Source of the DNA: Nonomuraea helvata
GTDB lineage: Bacteria; Actinomycetota; Actinomycetes; Streptosporangiales; Streptosporangiaceae
Assembly (NCBI RefSeq): GCF_039535785.1
Contig: NZ_BAAAXV010000001.1
Span: forward strand, 1,736,001 to 1,800,000
Direction of reading: 5' to 3'
Length of the DNA stretch: 64,000 nt
In this document: positions 25,428 to 33,355 of the stretch, one piece after another
Position numbering within the stretch: the stretch's first letter is position 1
How the letters are laid out: each line of letters opens with the position of its first letter
Position numbers and translations under genes: made by a program
Notes under the pieces: generated by a model
Database searches by the model: none
What the model was told of the DNA's origin: nothing
The model's input: only the letters and a program-made list of their open reading frames with translations

Positions 25428-26096
25428 TCAGCGCGCGTCGCCGGGGACGATCAGGCCGGTCTCGTAGGCGGCGATCACCGCTTGGGCTCGGTCGCGCAGC
25501 CCGAGCTTGGTCAGCACGTTGCTGACGTGCGTCTTCACCGTGTGCTCGCTGACCACCATGGCCTGCGCGATCTCGGCGTTGGACAGGCCGCGGGCGATCA
25601 TCCGCAGCGTCTCCTGCTCGCGTGCCGTGAGCACGGCGAGCCGCTCGGACGGCGGCGCGGCGGGCCGGGCGGCCGCCCTGGAGGTGAACTGGGCGATCAG
25701 CTTCGTGGTCACCGACGGCGCGAGCAGCGACTCGCCGGCGGCCACCGCTCGTACGGCGTGGACGAGGTCGTCGCGGCGGACGTCCTTGAGCAGGAACCCG
25801 CTCGCCCCCGCCCGCAGCGCGTCGTAGACGTAGTCGTCCAGGTCGAACGTGGTCAGCATGAGGACGCGGCAGCCGCTCTCCGCGCACACGATCCTGGCCG
25901 CCTCGATCCCGTCCATGACGGGCATGCGGATGTCGAGCAGGAGCAGGTCGGGAGCATGGTCGCGGACCGCCGCGACGGCCTGGGCGCCGTCGCCCGCCTC
26001 GGCGACGACCTCGAAGTCCGGCTGGGCGCCGAGGATCATGCTGAACCCGGCGCGTACGAGCTCCTGGTCGTCGGCGACCACGATGCGCACGCTCAC
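25428..26096 (-). CDS. NarL/LuxR-type response regulator
   Basis: A 222-residue two-domain regulator. The receiver domain has the acidic pair D9-D10, the phospho-acceptor D55 (LLLLDIRMP) and the lysine in GFLLKDV. The LuxR helix-turn-helix is at about 155-210 (LTAREQETLRMIARGLSNAE, then HTVKTHVSNVLTKLGLRDR). Its ATG overlaps the stop of the histidine-kinase gene by four bases, so the pair is a coupled two-component system. Confidence 0.95.
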   Translation of the reverse strand: MSVRIVVADDQELVRAGFSMILGAQPDFEVVAEAGDGAQAVAAVRDHAPDLLLLDIRMPVMDGIEAARIVCAESGCRVLMLTTFDLDDYVYDALRAGASGFLLKDVRRDDLVHAVRAVAAGESLLAPSVTTKLIAQFTSRAAARPAAPPSERLAVLTAREQETLRMIARGLSNAEIAQAMVVSEHTVKTHVSNVLTKLGLRDRAQAVIAAYETGLIVPGDAR

Positions 26097-27292
26097 GCCG
26101 CCACCGCCCGCCCGGTCAGGGGCAGCCGTACGAGGACCCGGAAGCCCGGCCCGTCGGTGCGCCGGCCGATGTCGGCGGTGCCACCGCAGGCCGCGGCCCG
26201 CTCGCGGATGCCGATCAGCCCGTTGCCGCCCGAGGGCAGCGAGGACGCGGAGCCGCCGCCGTCGTCGGCAATGTCGATCATGAGGGTGTCGTCCTGCCAG
26301 GCGAGTCTGATGTCGGCGCGGGTCGCGCCCGCGTGCTTGACGATGTTGGTGAGGGCTTCCTGGGCGATCCGGTACGCGGCCACCTCCGCGTCGGGAGGCA
26401 GCGGCCCCGGCTCGCCGGAGGTGGAGTATGCCACGTCGAGCCCGGCGGCCCTGACCTGCTCCACCAGGCCGGCGACCGCGGCGATCGTCGGCTGTGGCGC
26501 GCGCGGGCCCTCCTCCTTCTTGAGGACGTTCAGGAGCCGCCGGAGCTGGTCCATGGCGTCGCGGCCCGCGGCGGCGATCGCGTCGAAGGCCGCCTCCGCC
26601 CTGGCCGGGTCGTTCCTGACCACCACCGGTCCCGCCTCGGCCTGGACCACCATGAGGCTGACCGCGTGGGCCAGGATGTCATGCATGTCGCGGGCGATCC
26701 TGGCCCGCTCGCGTTCGGCGGCCCGCTCGGCCTCGGCCTCGCGTTCGCGGGCCAGCTGGGCGGCCCGTTCCTCCAGGGCGGCGGCGTGGGCGCGGGAGAC
26801 GGCGGCGGCCCGGCCGATGGCGTACGCGGCGACGCAGAGCACGACGCCGCGCATCGCGGTCTCGTACGAGCCCACTACGAGCAGGCCGCCGCCGACCGTG
26901 ACGACGATCATGAGCCGTCTCAGCCATGGGGCGGAGTGGGCGGCCACGGTGTAGATCGCTATCCCCGCGCCGTACCAGATGGGCTGGGCGGCCACCTCGT
27001 CCACGAGGTCGTAGCACGCGGTCGCAACGAGGGTGGCCAGCAGGACGGCCGCGGGCGCGCGCCGCCGCCAGACCAGCGGCACCGTGGCGGCGACCACGAC
27101 GACGTAGCCCCACCAGTGCCAGGGACCGCCGCTGGGGTTGTCGCGGGTCAGGAGCGGCCAGAGCTGCACGACCAGCACCAGGCCGGTCAGTGCGGCCTCC
27201 AGCCAGATCGGCGGCAACGCGCTCGACCACCGCCGGACCGGCGCCAAGAACCTCAGATCGGACACAAGGCTCAATCCTGCCTTCCCCGTCAT
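26093..27292 (-). CDS. Two-component sensor histidine kinase (NarL/DesK type)
   Basis: A 399-residue membrane kinase. The N-terminal half holds four to five hydrophobic helices (residues about 30-165). The dimerisation helix has H204 in ARDMHDILAHAVSLMVVQ. The ATPase domain carries EALTNIVKHAGAT (N box) and IADDGGG and GGNGLIGIRERAAA (G boxes). It phosphorylates the response regulator encoded immediately downstream. Little protein lies outside the membrane, so the signal may be in the bilayer. Confidence 0.95.
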   Translation of the reverse strand: MTGKAGLSLVSDLRFLAPVRRWSSALPPIWLEAALTGLVLVVQLWPLLTRDNPSGGPWHWWGYVVVVAATVPLVWRRRAPAAVLLATLVATACYDLVDEVAAQPIWYGAGIAIYTVAAHSAPWLRRLMIVVTVGGGLLVVGSYETAMRGVVLCVAAYAIGRAAAVSRAHAAALEERAAQLAREREAEAERAAERERARIARDMHDILAHAVSLMVVQAEAGPVVVRNDPARAEAAFDAIAAAGRDAMDQLRRLLNVLKKEEGPRAPQPTIAAVAGLVEQVRAAGLDVAYSTSGEPGPLPPDAEVAAYRIAQEALTNIVKHAGATRADIRLAWQDDTLMIDIADDGGGSASSLPSGGNGLIGIRERAAACGGTADIGRRTDGPGFRVLVRLPLTGRAVAA

Positions 27293-27873
27293 GCGAGGGC
27301 GACGGCGGGCCTGGGCGCGGTGACGGCCGCCCGGGCGAGCGGGACGAAGGAGATCAGCAGGCAGACGGCGCCGAGCGGGATGAGGTCCTTGTCGATGAAC
27401 GGCACGATGAGGTCGACCAGCACCAGGGCGGGCGTCCACGCCCTGACCCGGCGCATGACCGCGAGCTGCCCGACGAGGGCCAGCTGGCCGGCGTAGAAGA
27501 GGATCGGCACGGCGTCGTAGACCACGAACGGCACCCCGGGAACCTCCTTGACCTGCTCGAACAGGCCGCTCATGGCGGCGTGGTCGGCGGACAGGAGCCC
27601 GACCGCGATGTCGATGCCGAACTGGGCGAGCAGCGCCACGACGCCCACGGTCCCGGCCACCGCGCTCACGGTGGCCAGGGCGTTCCCACCGGCCATCCGC
27701 CGCATCCGCCAGAAGATGTGGACGAACAGGACGAGGGCCGCCATGAAGGCGAGATGGCCGGTGGTCCACGCGAGGCCGGGCCCGCGACTGCCGTCGAGAC
27801 CGTCGAGGATGCGGATCACCCCGTAGGCGAACACGAGGACGGGCGCGGCGATGAAGGCGAAACGAGAGTTCAT
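27289..27873 (-). CDS. Integral membrane protein, first gene of the two-component operon
   Basis: A 194-residue protein with five or six hydrophobic helices (FAFIAAPVLVFAYGVIRILD at the start; ALVLVDLIVPFID and AVCLLISFVPLARAAV near the end). I recognise no family motif. GGAGGATTTCCGGC precedes the ATG at 27873. Its stop overlaps the histidine-kinase start by four bases, so it may be the sensor's accessory partner or its target. Confidence 0.75.
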   Translation of the reverse strand: MNSRFAFIAAPVLVFAYGVIRILDGLDGSRGPGLAWTTGHLAFMAALVLFVHIFWRMRRMAGGNALATVSAVAGTVGVVALLAQFGIDIAVGLLSADHAAMSGLFEQVKEVPGVPFVVYDAVPILFYAGQLALVGQLAVMRRVRAWTPALVLVDLIVPFIDKDLIPLGAVCLLISFVPLARAAVTAPRPAVALA

Positions 27874-27993
27874 GCCGGAAATCCTCCGGCTCGCCGGGGG
27901 TGGCGAGCATCGCCGGTAGGGGCGATTCCGGGGCTCACTCTCAAGAGTGAGCACGAAACGGCAGTACCGGTCTTATGACCTAGAATCCGACGA

Positions 27994-29118
27994 ATGTCCC
28001 CCGCCCCCGCCCGGCTGGCCTGGTTGGACGCCCTGCGGGGACCGGCAGCGCTGGCCGTCACCATGCACCACGCCGGCTGGACCTTCGTTCCGGCCCTCTG
28101 GACGGAGGTGGACCGCCGGATCGATCTCGGCACGTGGGGCGTGTTCGTGTTCTTCCTGGTCAGCGGCTACATCATCCCCGCCTCCCTGGAACGGCGCGGC
28201 GACCTGCGCGCCTTCTGGACCGGCCGGGCCTTCCGCCTTCTCCCCCTGCTGCTCGCCGCCTGCGGCCTCGCGCTCGTCCTCGCTCTCGCGGGCGTGTTCC
28301 CCCTCGAGCCGACGCTCGGCGAGCGCCCTCTGCCCGTGGTAGCGCTCGGCAACCTGACGATGCTGCAGGAGCTGATCAACCTGCCCGCCGTCGTCAGCGT
28401 GACGTGGACGCTCTCGTACGAGATGGCGTTCTACCTGATGAGCGTCGCGCTGTTCGAGACCCGCCAGGCGCACAGGTCGGCGGGGATCGCCGTCGCGCTG
28501 GCGTTGGCCGCCGTGCCCTTGGGGCTGCTGCTGCCGGGGGCGACGATCGGCGGCCGGGCCGACCTGGCCGCCGCGCTGCTCGCCCTCGCGGTCGTCGCGG
28601 CCATCGCGGTGACCGCGCTGGGACGCGGCAGGACGCGTACGGTCGCCGCGGTCGCGGGCGGTCTCCTCGGGCTCGCGCTGGTGGTCCTGGGCAGCCGGGC
28701 CGGCACCTGGCAGGGTGTGATCATCCTGGCCACGATGTTCGCGGGAACGGCGGTGCACCGCGCCGAGCAGGGAGCGATCTCCTGGCGCACGGCCGCGGCC
28801 GCGGTGGCGGTGGTGCTGGCGTGCGGGGTCCCCGCCAAGGACGATCCGGCTTGGGCGCCGGCGATCGTCCTGGCGTACGGCGCTTTCGCGCTGGCGTTCG
28901 CGCTGCGCCGACGGGCCTTCCCGCGCTGGCTGACGGGCCTCGGCGTGATCAGCTTCTCCCTCTACCTGCTGCACCCGATCCTGCTGCACGTGGTCCCGCA
29001 CCTGGCGCTGTTCTACCTGGCCCTGATCCCGCTCAGCCTCCTCACCTACCACCTGATCGAGGCCCCGGCCCAGCGCCTCGGCAGGCGCCTGATCCACCGC
29101 GCCACGGAGCACTCATGA
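27994..29118 (+). CDS. Acyltransferase 3 family membrane protein
   Basis: A 374-residue protein with about ten transmembrane helices. The opening RLAWLDALRGPAALAVTMHH holds the conserved active-site region (LDALRG then H). FVFFLVSGYIIPASLERRGD and TWTLSYEMAFYL are further family motifs. Such enzymes O-acetylate or acylate surface sugars, lipids or antibiotics. No glycan gene lies nearby, so the acceptor is unknown. It starts 120 bases from the divergent two-component operon. Confidence 0.9.
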   Translation: MSPAPARLAWLDALRGPAALAVTMHHAGWTFVPALWTEVDRRIDLGTWGVFVFFLVSGYIIPASLERRGDLRAFWTGRAFRLLPLLLAACGLALVLALAGVFPLEPTLGERPLPVVALGNLTMLQELINLPAVVSVTWTLSYEMAFYLMSVALFETRQAHRSAGIAVALALAAVPLGLLLPGATIGGRADLAAALLALAVVAAIAVTALGRGRTRTVAAVAGGLLGLALVVLGSRAGTWQGVIILATMFAGTAVHRAEQGAISWRTAAAAVAVVLACGVPAKDDPAWAPAIVLAYGAFALAFALRRRAFPRWLTGLGVISFSLYLLHPILLHVVPHLALFYLALIPLSLLTYHLIEAPAQRLGRRLIHRATEHS

Positions 29119-29208
29119 CGCCGCGTACCTGCGGATCTTCGGCACCGCCTGGTCGCGGCGGCCCGCCTCCAGCCTGACCCGACTCTTCAGCGCCTTCCGC
29201 TGCCGCGC

Positions 29209-29410
29209 CGCGAACCCGAGCTGGTCATCGGCACGGTCGAGGAGCTGCTGCGCTACTGCTTCGGCGCTCCGCTCGCCCGTCTGGAGACGCAGCTCGCGCT
29301 GCGCGAAATAGCCCGCCGGCTCGTCAACCCACGCCTCGTACCGGCCGAACCAAGGGCTGCGCGGGCCGCGTCATCTCGCCGTCGAGTTCGACGCCGTCAT
29401 CCCGGCCTAA
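29209..29410 (+). pseudogene. Cytochrome P450 C-terminal remnant
   Basis: The frame from about 29209 reads VIGTVEELLRY directly joined to CFGAPLARLETQLALREIAR. In a real P450 the ExxR helix (EELLR) and the haem-binding cysteine segment are separated by roughly 60-70 residues, so an internal deletion has fused them. A frameshift then moves the last motif (LRGPRHLAVEFDAVIPA) into a different frame, ending at 29408-29410. The N-terminal two thirds is missing. The preceding 29119-29208 shows only short uninterpretable frames. Confidence 0.7.
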
Positions 29411-29534
29411 ACGGAAGGTCGTTTTCCCTCGACGCCGGTCCTTCATGCCACCTGTCACGGTGCTCTGACAGGTCGTAAGTAGATTTTTTACTCATATGTG
29501 TCATTTGCGAGGTATCGCCCTCTAAACTTCATGG

Positions 29535-30308
29535 ATGCGTTATGTCCCTTTTGCCCTGATTGCTGCTGCGTCGCTCGCGCTCACCGCGACGCCCGCGGTG
29601 GCCATCACGAACGGCTCCGCCGACGGTGGGACGCACCCTGAAGTAGGGGCTCTCGTCGCCAAGAAGCAGTACGACGACGGCACATGGACGTACTGCACGG
29701 GCACGCTCATCTCGCCGACGGTCTTCCTCACCGCCGCCCACTGCGGGGGGCACAAGCTCAAGACCGCCCGGGTCACCTTCGCCAGTCAGTACAAGCCCGG
29801 GACGCCCGTCTACACCGGCCGCTACATCATCGACCCGCGCTACAACGGGAAGTCCAGCAACCACGACATGGCCGTCGTGGTTTTCGAAACGCCTATCCCG
29901 GGCATCACGCCCGCCCAGCTGCCGACTTCAGGGCTGCTTGACCAACTCAAGGCCAACAAATCCCTTAAGGCCGTACGTTTCACTCCTGTCGGATACGGCT
30001 CGCTGCTCCCGGTAAAGAAGGGACGTCACCAGCAATTCAAGTACACCGACACGCGCCACCAGGTCTCCATTTCCTTCAAGGGCCTGTCGCGCAGGTGGCT
30101 TGACCTGTCCCTGTCCACCAAGGGCGACGGGAGCACCTGCTTCGGCGACTCGGGCGGCCCCAACTTCCTGGGCGGGCCCGACTCGCACCTCCTCGTGGCC
30201 ACCACGATCAGCGGGGCCGACAACGCCTGCAAGGCGACGAACTACGACTACCGCCTGGACAGCGCCACGGCCCGGCACTTCCTCGGCAAGTACGTCACCC
30301 TGCCCTGA
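29535..30308 (+). CDS. Secreted trypsin-like serine protease (S1 family)
   Basis: A 257-residue secreted protein. A signal peptide ends near A23 (ALIAAASLALTATPAVA). The chymotrypsin triad is visible: H69 in FLTAAHC, D111 in SNHDMAVV and S206 in TCFGDSGGP. The mature form starts at about ITNGSADGG, so no long propeptide is present. It lacks the aspartate six residues before the serine that gives trypsin its Arg/Lys preference, so specificity is open. The gene is less GC-rich than its neighbours. Monocistronic. Confidence 0.9.
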   Translation: MRYVPFALIAAASLALTATPAVAITNGSADGGTHPEVGALVAKKQYDDGTWTYCTGTLISPTVFLTAAHCGGHKLKTARVTFASQYKPGTPVYTGRYIIDPRYNGKSSNHDMAVVVFETPIPGITPAQLPTSGLLDQLKANKSLKAVRFTPVGYGSLLPVKKGRHQQFKYTDTRHQVSISFKGLSRRWLDLSLSTKGDGSTCFGDSGGPNFLGGPDSHLLVATTISGADNACKATNYDYRLDSATARHFLGKYVTLP

Positions 30309-30345
30309 CCCCGTCCACGCGAGCACCCGGAGCGGGGATCGCCGC

Positions 30346-30543
30346 TCAGCCGTCCTGCACGGGCGACCGAGGCGGTTCTCCGTCGTCCGGACCCGCGCCG
30401 GCCACGGGAACGGGTGCCGCCACCTGGTCGGCCCTGGGTTGCGGCGCCTGATCGACGAGTGTCTGGATCGCCGTCCTGCGCCGCTCGATGCCCGCCCCGT
30501 CAATGCTGATCCGCCGTCTGCCCCGGCTCTTCTCATCCGCCAC
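30346..30543 (-). CDS. Possible small hypothetical protein
   Basis: A 65-codon frame starting with GTG 30543 reads ADEKSRGRRRISIDGAGIER and then a Pro/Ala-rich tail. Composition resembles small basic actinomycete proteins of unknown function, but there is no strong ribosome binding site and no recognised domain. It fills the gap between the protease and ohr. It may be spurious. Confidence 0.35.
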   Translation of the reverse strand: MADEKSRGRRRISIDGAGIERRRTAIQTLVDQAPQPRADQVAAPVPVAGAGPDDGEPPRSPVQDG

Positions 30544-30608
30544 GGTCGGGAGCGTACTGATCGGGAGACCAAGGCCGGGTCACGAGCACGCCCGCATTCC
30601 CCCGGCCG

Positions 30609-31019
<411 letters not shown>

Positions 31020-31039
31020 GTCCGTTGCCCCTTTGTTCT

Positions 31040-31088
31040 AGACAGACCTGTCTGTCTGCCAACAAGAGGAGACTAGACAGGTCTGTCT
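31040..31088. promoter_or_regulatory. Paired TetR operators between ohr and tetR
   Basis: Site 1 (31040-31057) is AGACAGAC-CT-GTCTGTCT, a perfect inverted repeat. Site 2 (31075-31088) is AGACAG-GT-CTGTCT. They share the core ACAG(A/G)(C/T)CTGT and have centres about 33 bases apart. They lie 21 bases from the ohr start and 15 bases before the tetR GTG, so one repressor could block both promoters. Confidence 0.8.
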
Positions 31089-31102
31089 GGTATCGTCAAC
31101 TC

Positions 31103-31672
31103 GTGAGCGCAGAAACGTTGAAAGGCAGCCGCCCCGGTTCGGCGCGCACCCGCGTCCTGGAGACCGCGACGCGCCTGTTCTACGCGGAGGGCGTCCACTC
31201 GGTCGGGATCGACCGGATCATCGCCGAGGCGGGCGTCGCCAAGGCGACCTTCTATCACCACTTCCCAAGCAAGGACGACCTGGTCCGCGCCTATGTGGAG
31301 GAGCAGAGCTCACTGCAGCGCACCCTGGTCGCCGGGATGCGTGCCGGCTCGCCGCGCGAGCAACTGCAGGGCATCTTCGCCTTCATGTGCGACTTCGGCG
31401 CCGGTCCCGGCTACCGCGGCTGCCCCTTCGTCAACACGGCGGCCGAATATCCCGATCCGGCCCATCCCGTACGGCAGGCCATCGCCGATCACCGCCGCTG
31501 GAACCGCGAGGTGTACCGCGACCTGCTGGCAGCCGACGGCCACCCCGACGCTGAGCGGACCGCCGACATCCTCCTGCTGCTGCGGGACGGGCTCGTGGTC
31601 GGCTTCGACCTCGACGACCCCGCCACGGTCCGCGCCGCCGTCATGGAAGCCCTCACCAGAGCGATCGGATGA
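31103..31672 (+). CDS. TetR-family regulator divergent to ohr
   Basis: A 189-residue TetR protein: ATRLFYAEGVHSVGIDRIIA and EAGVAKATFYHHFPSKDDLV form the DNA-binding domain. The core holds a cysteine in GYRGCPFVNTAAEYPDPAHP, the conserved segment of this TetR subgroup. That cysteine might sense peroxide, but this is speculation. GTG 31103 is the start, with the second operator just upstream. Confidence 0.9.
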   Translation: MSAETLKGSRPGSARTRVLETATRLFYAEGVHSVGIDRIIAEAGVAKATFYHHFPSKDDLVRAYVEEQSSLQRTLVAGMRAGSPREQLQGIFAFMCDFGAGPGYRGCPFVNTAAEYPDPAHPVRQAIADHRRWNREVYRDLLAADGHPDAERTADILLLLRDGLVVGFDLDDPATVRAAVMEALTRAIG

Positions 31673-31722
31673 GGTCGACGGCGGCGATCTTCGACAGGCG
31701 GCAAGCGATGCGTCGCGGGGCC

Positions 31723-32106
31723 TCAGCGCATGACGCAGAACTCGTTGCCCTCGGGATCGGCCATGGTCACCCACGCTTCGTGCTCGGCCAGCACGCGTGC
31801 GCCCAGCCCCACCAGCCTGCGGACCTCCACCTCGGCGTCGTCGGCCGTGAGGTCGAGATGCAGGCGGTTCTTGACCACCTTGGACTCGGGCACGAGCGTG
31901 AAGAAGAAGCGCGGCCTGACCCCGGGCCCGGCCTCCACCAGCACGCTCGGATCGTCCTCGGGATCGTCGATGCCGTTGCTCCGCAGACGCGCCAGCTCGG
32001 CCTCGTCGTACGGCGCCACCTGGTAGCCCTCGAGCGCCTGGGCCCAGAAGCGGGCGAGAGCGGCGGGATGCCGGCAGTCGATGACGATGTCGTGGATGCG
32101 CGCCAT
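31723..32106 (-). CDS. VOC (glyoxalase-like) family protein
   Basis: A 127-residue vicinal-oxygen-chelate protein with two beta-alpha-beta modules: HDIVIDCRHPAALARFWAQA and, in the second half, NRLHLDLTADDAEVEVRRLV then WVTMADPEGNEFCVM. This matches the Glyoxalase_6 type, often annotated as antibiotic or toxin resistance-like with unknown substrate. ATG 32106 or 32112 are both possible. It is convergent with the tetR gene. Confidence 0.85.
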   Translation of the reverse strand: MARIHDIVIDCRHPAALARFWAQALEGYQVAPYDEAELARLRSNGIDDPEDDPSVLVEAGPGVRPRFFFTLVPESKVVKNRLHLDLTADDAEVEVRRLVGLGARVLAEHEAWVTMADPEGNEFCVMR

Positions 32107-32311
32107 GATCACATATTGTCACCATCCCGCGACCGCCACCACTGCGCTCCGGAACCGGTCGTGCGGCGACGGTATTGACACCCAGTTGAGCCGGTGTTTA
32201 CATGTGGCCCCAAGCTGTGATCTACGCGATTGCGCCGACTCGGGGAATTGCGGGCAATTTCCATAGGGCGCCCCCAACCCTCGGCTGGCAGCGGAATGGG
32301 GCACGCTGAGC

Positions 32312-33355
32312 ATGAGGCCGATGCTGCGAGCAGAGAACCTCACCAAACGATTCGGCTCACTGGACGTGGTGAGCAATGCCAGTTTCGCGGTGCGGGCGGG
32401 GGCGGTCACCGGCTTTCTGGGGCCCAATGGGGCCGGCAAAACGACGACGCTCCGCCTTTTCCTCGAACTCATCCATCCCACCTCGGGCTCGGCGCTCGTC
32501 GACGGCCGGCCGCTCCACGAGTGGCCGGCGCCCGGCCGCAAGGTCGGCGCGGTGCTGGACGGCCATTGCGCGCACCCCGGCCGCCGGGCCATCGACAGCG
32601 TGCGCTGGGCGGCCCGGCTGGCCGGCGCCGGAGCGGACGCCGAGGAGTTACTCGGCCGGGTCGGCCTCGCCGAGGCGGCCGGCCGGCGCACCGGCGCCTT
32701 CTCCCGCGGCATGCTGCAGCGCCTCGCGCTGGCCATCGCGCTGGCCGGCGACCCGGAGATCGTGATCCTGGACGAGCCCATGAACGGCCTCGACGCCGAA
32801 GGCATCGCCTGGATCAAGACCGTCCTGCGCGACTTGCGCGACGAGGGGCGCACCGTGTTCATCGCCAGCCGCCTGCTGGCCGAGCTGGAGGACCTGGTGG
32901 ACGATCTGGTGGTGATCGCGCAGGGCAATGTCGTGGGCAGCGGCTCGGCCGGGGCCTTCGTCGACCGCTTCCAGCCGCAGGCCGTCAGCGTCCTGTCGGA
33001 CCAGCCGCAGGCCCTGGGAATCGCGGTGAGCCGGGCCGGCGGGCAGATCCTCGACACCAACGGGCAGCGCGTCCTGATCAGCGGCCTGACCTCTACACAG
33101 CTGGACGAGATCGCGCGCGACGCGGGGATCGCGCTGTTCGGCGTCACCGAGGAGAGCGGACCGCGCTCGGCTTTGAGCCCGGACCTGAGCCCGGCCGTGG
33201 GACCGGACCTGAGCCCGGACCTGAGCCCGGACCTGAGCCCGGACCTGAGCCCGGACCTGAGCCCGGACCTGAGCCCGGACCTGAGCCCGGCCGTGGGGCC
33301 GGATGCGCACCCGCCCATCGCGGACGTGGCCGGCATCGTGGGCGAGGTCTGCTAG
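32312..33355 (+). CDS. ABC-transporter ATPase with LSPD-repeat tail, no adjacent permease
   Basis: A 347-residue ABC-2-type ATPase. Walker A GPNGAGKTT and Walker B IVILDEP are intact; the signature is FSRGMLQR rather than LSGGQ, as in CcmA/NosF-like proteins. After the ATPase part (about 1-285) comes a tail of repeated LSPD units (288-331) and then a short segment ending in Cys. The permease expected next to such an ATPase is absent: the next gene is convergent. It either serves a distant permease or acts alone. The tail looks like a recent expansion. Confidence 0.85.
   Translation: MRPMLRAENLTKRFGSLDVVSNASFAVRAGAVTGFLGPNGAGKTTTLRLFLELIHPTSGSALVDGRPLHEWPAPGRKVGAVLDGHCAHPGRRAIDSVRWAARLAGAGADAEELLGRVGLAEAAGRRTGAFSRGMLQRLALAIALAGDPEIVILDEPMNGLDAEGIAWIKTVLRDLRDEGRTVFIASRLLAELEDLVDDLVVIAQGNVVGSGSAGAFVDRFQPQAVSVLSDQPQALGIAVSRAGGQILDTNGQRVLISGLTSTQLDEIARDAGIALFGVTEESGPRSALSPDLSPAVGPDLSPDLSPDLSPDLSPDLSPDLSPDLSPAVGPDAHPPIADVAGIVGEVC
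33173..33304 (+). repeat. 12-bp tandem repeats coding LSPD
   Basis: The unit CTGAGCCCGGAC is repeated seven times in a row, framed on both sides by a variant unit that codes LSPAVGPD. Copies are identical in DNA, which suggests recent slippage. The array stays in frame with the ABC ATPase. Confidence 0.9.

Noticed and set aside
33173..33304. Direct repeats considered as CRISPR or replication iterons
   Set aside because: No spacers, in-frame coding repeats, and inside an ABC ATPase gene.
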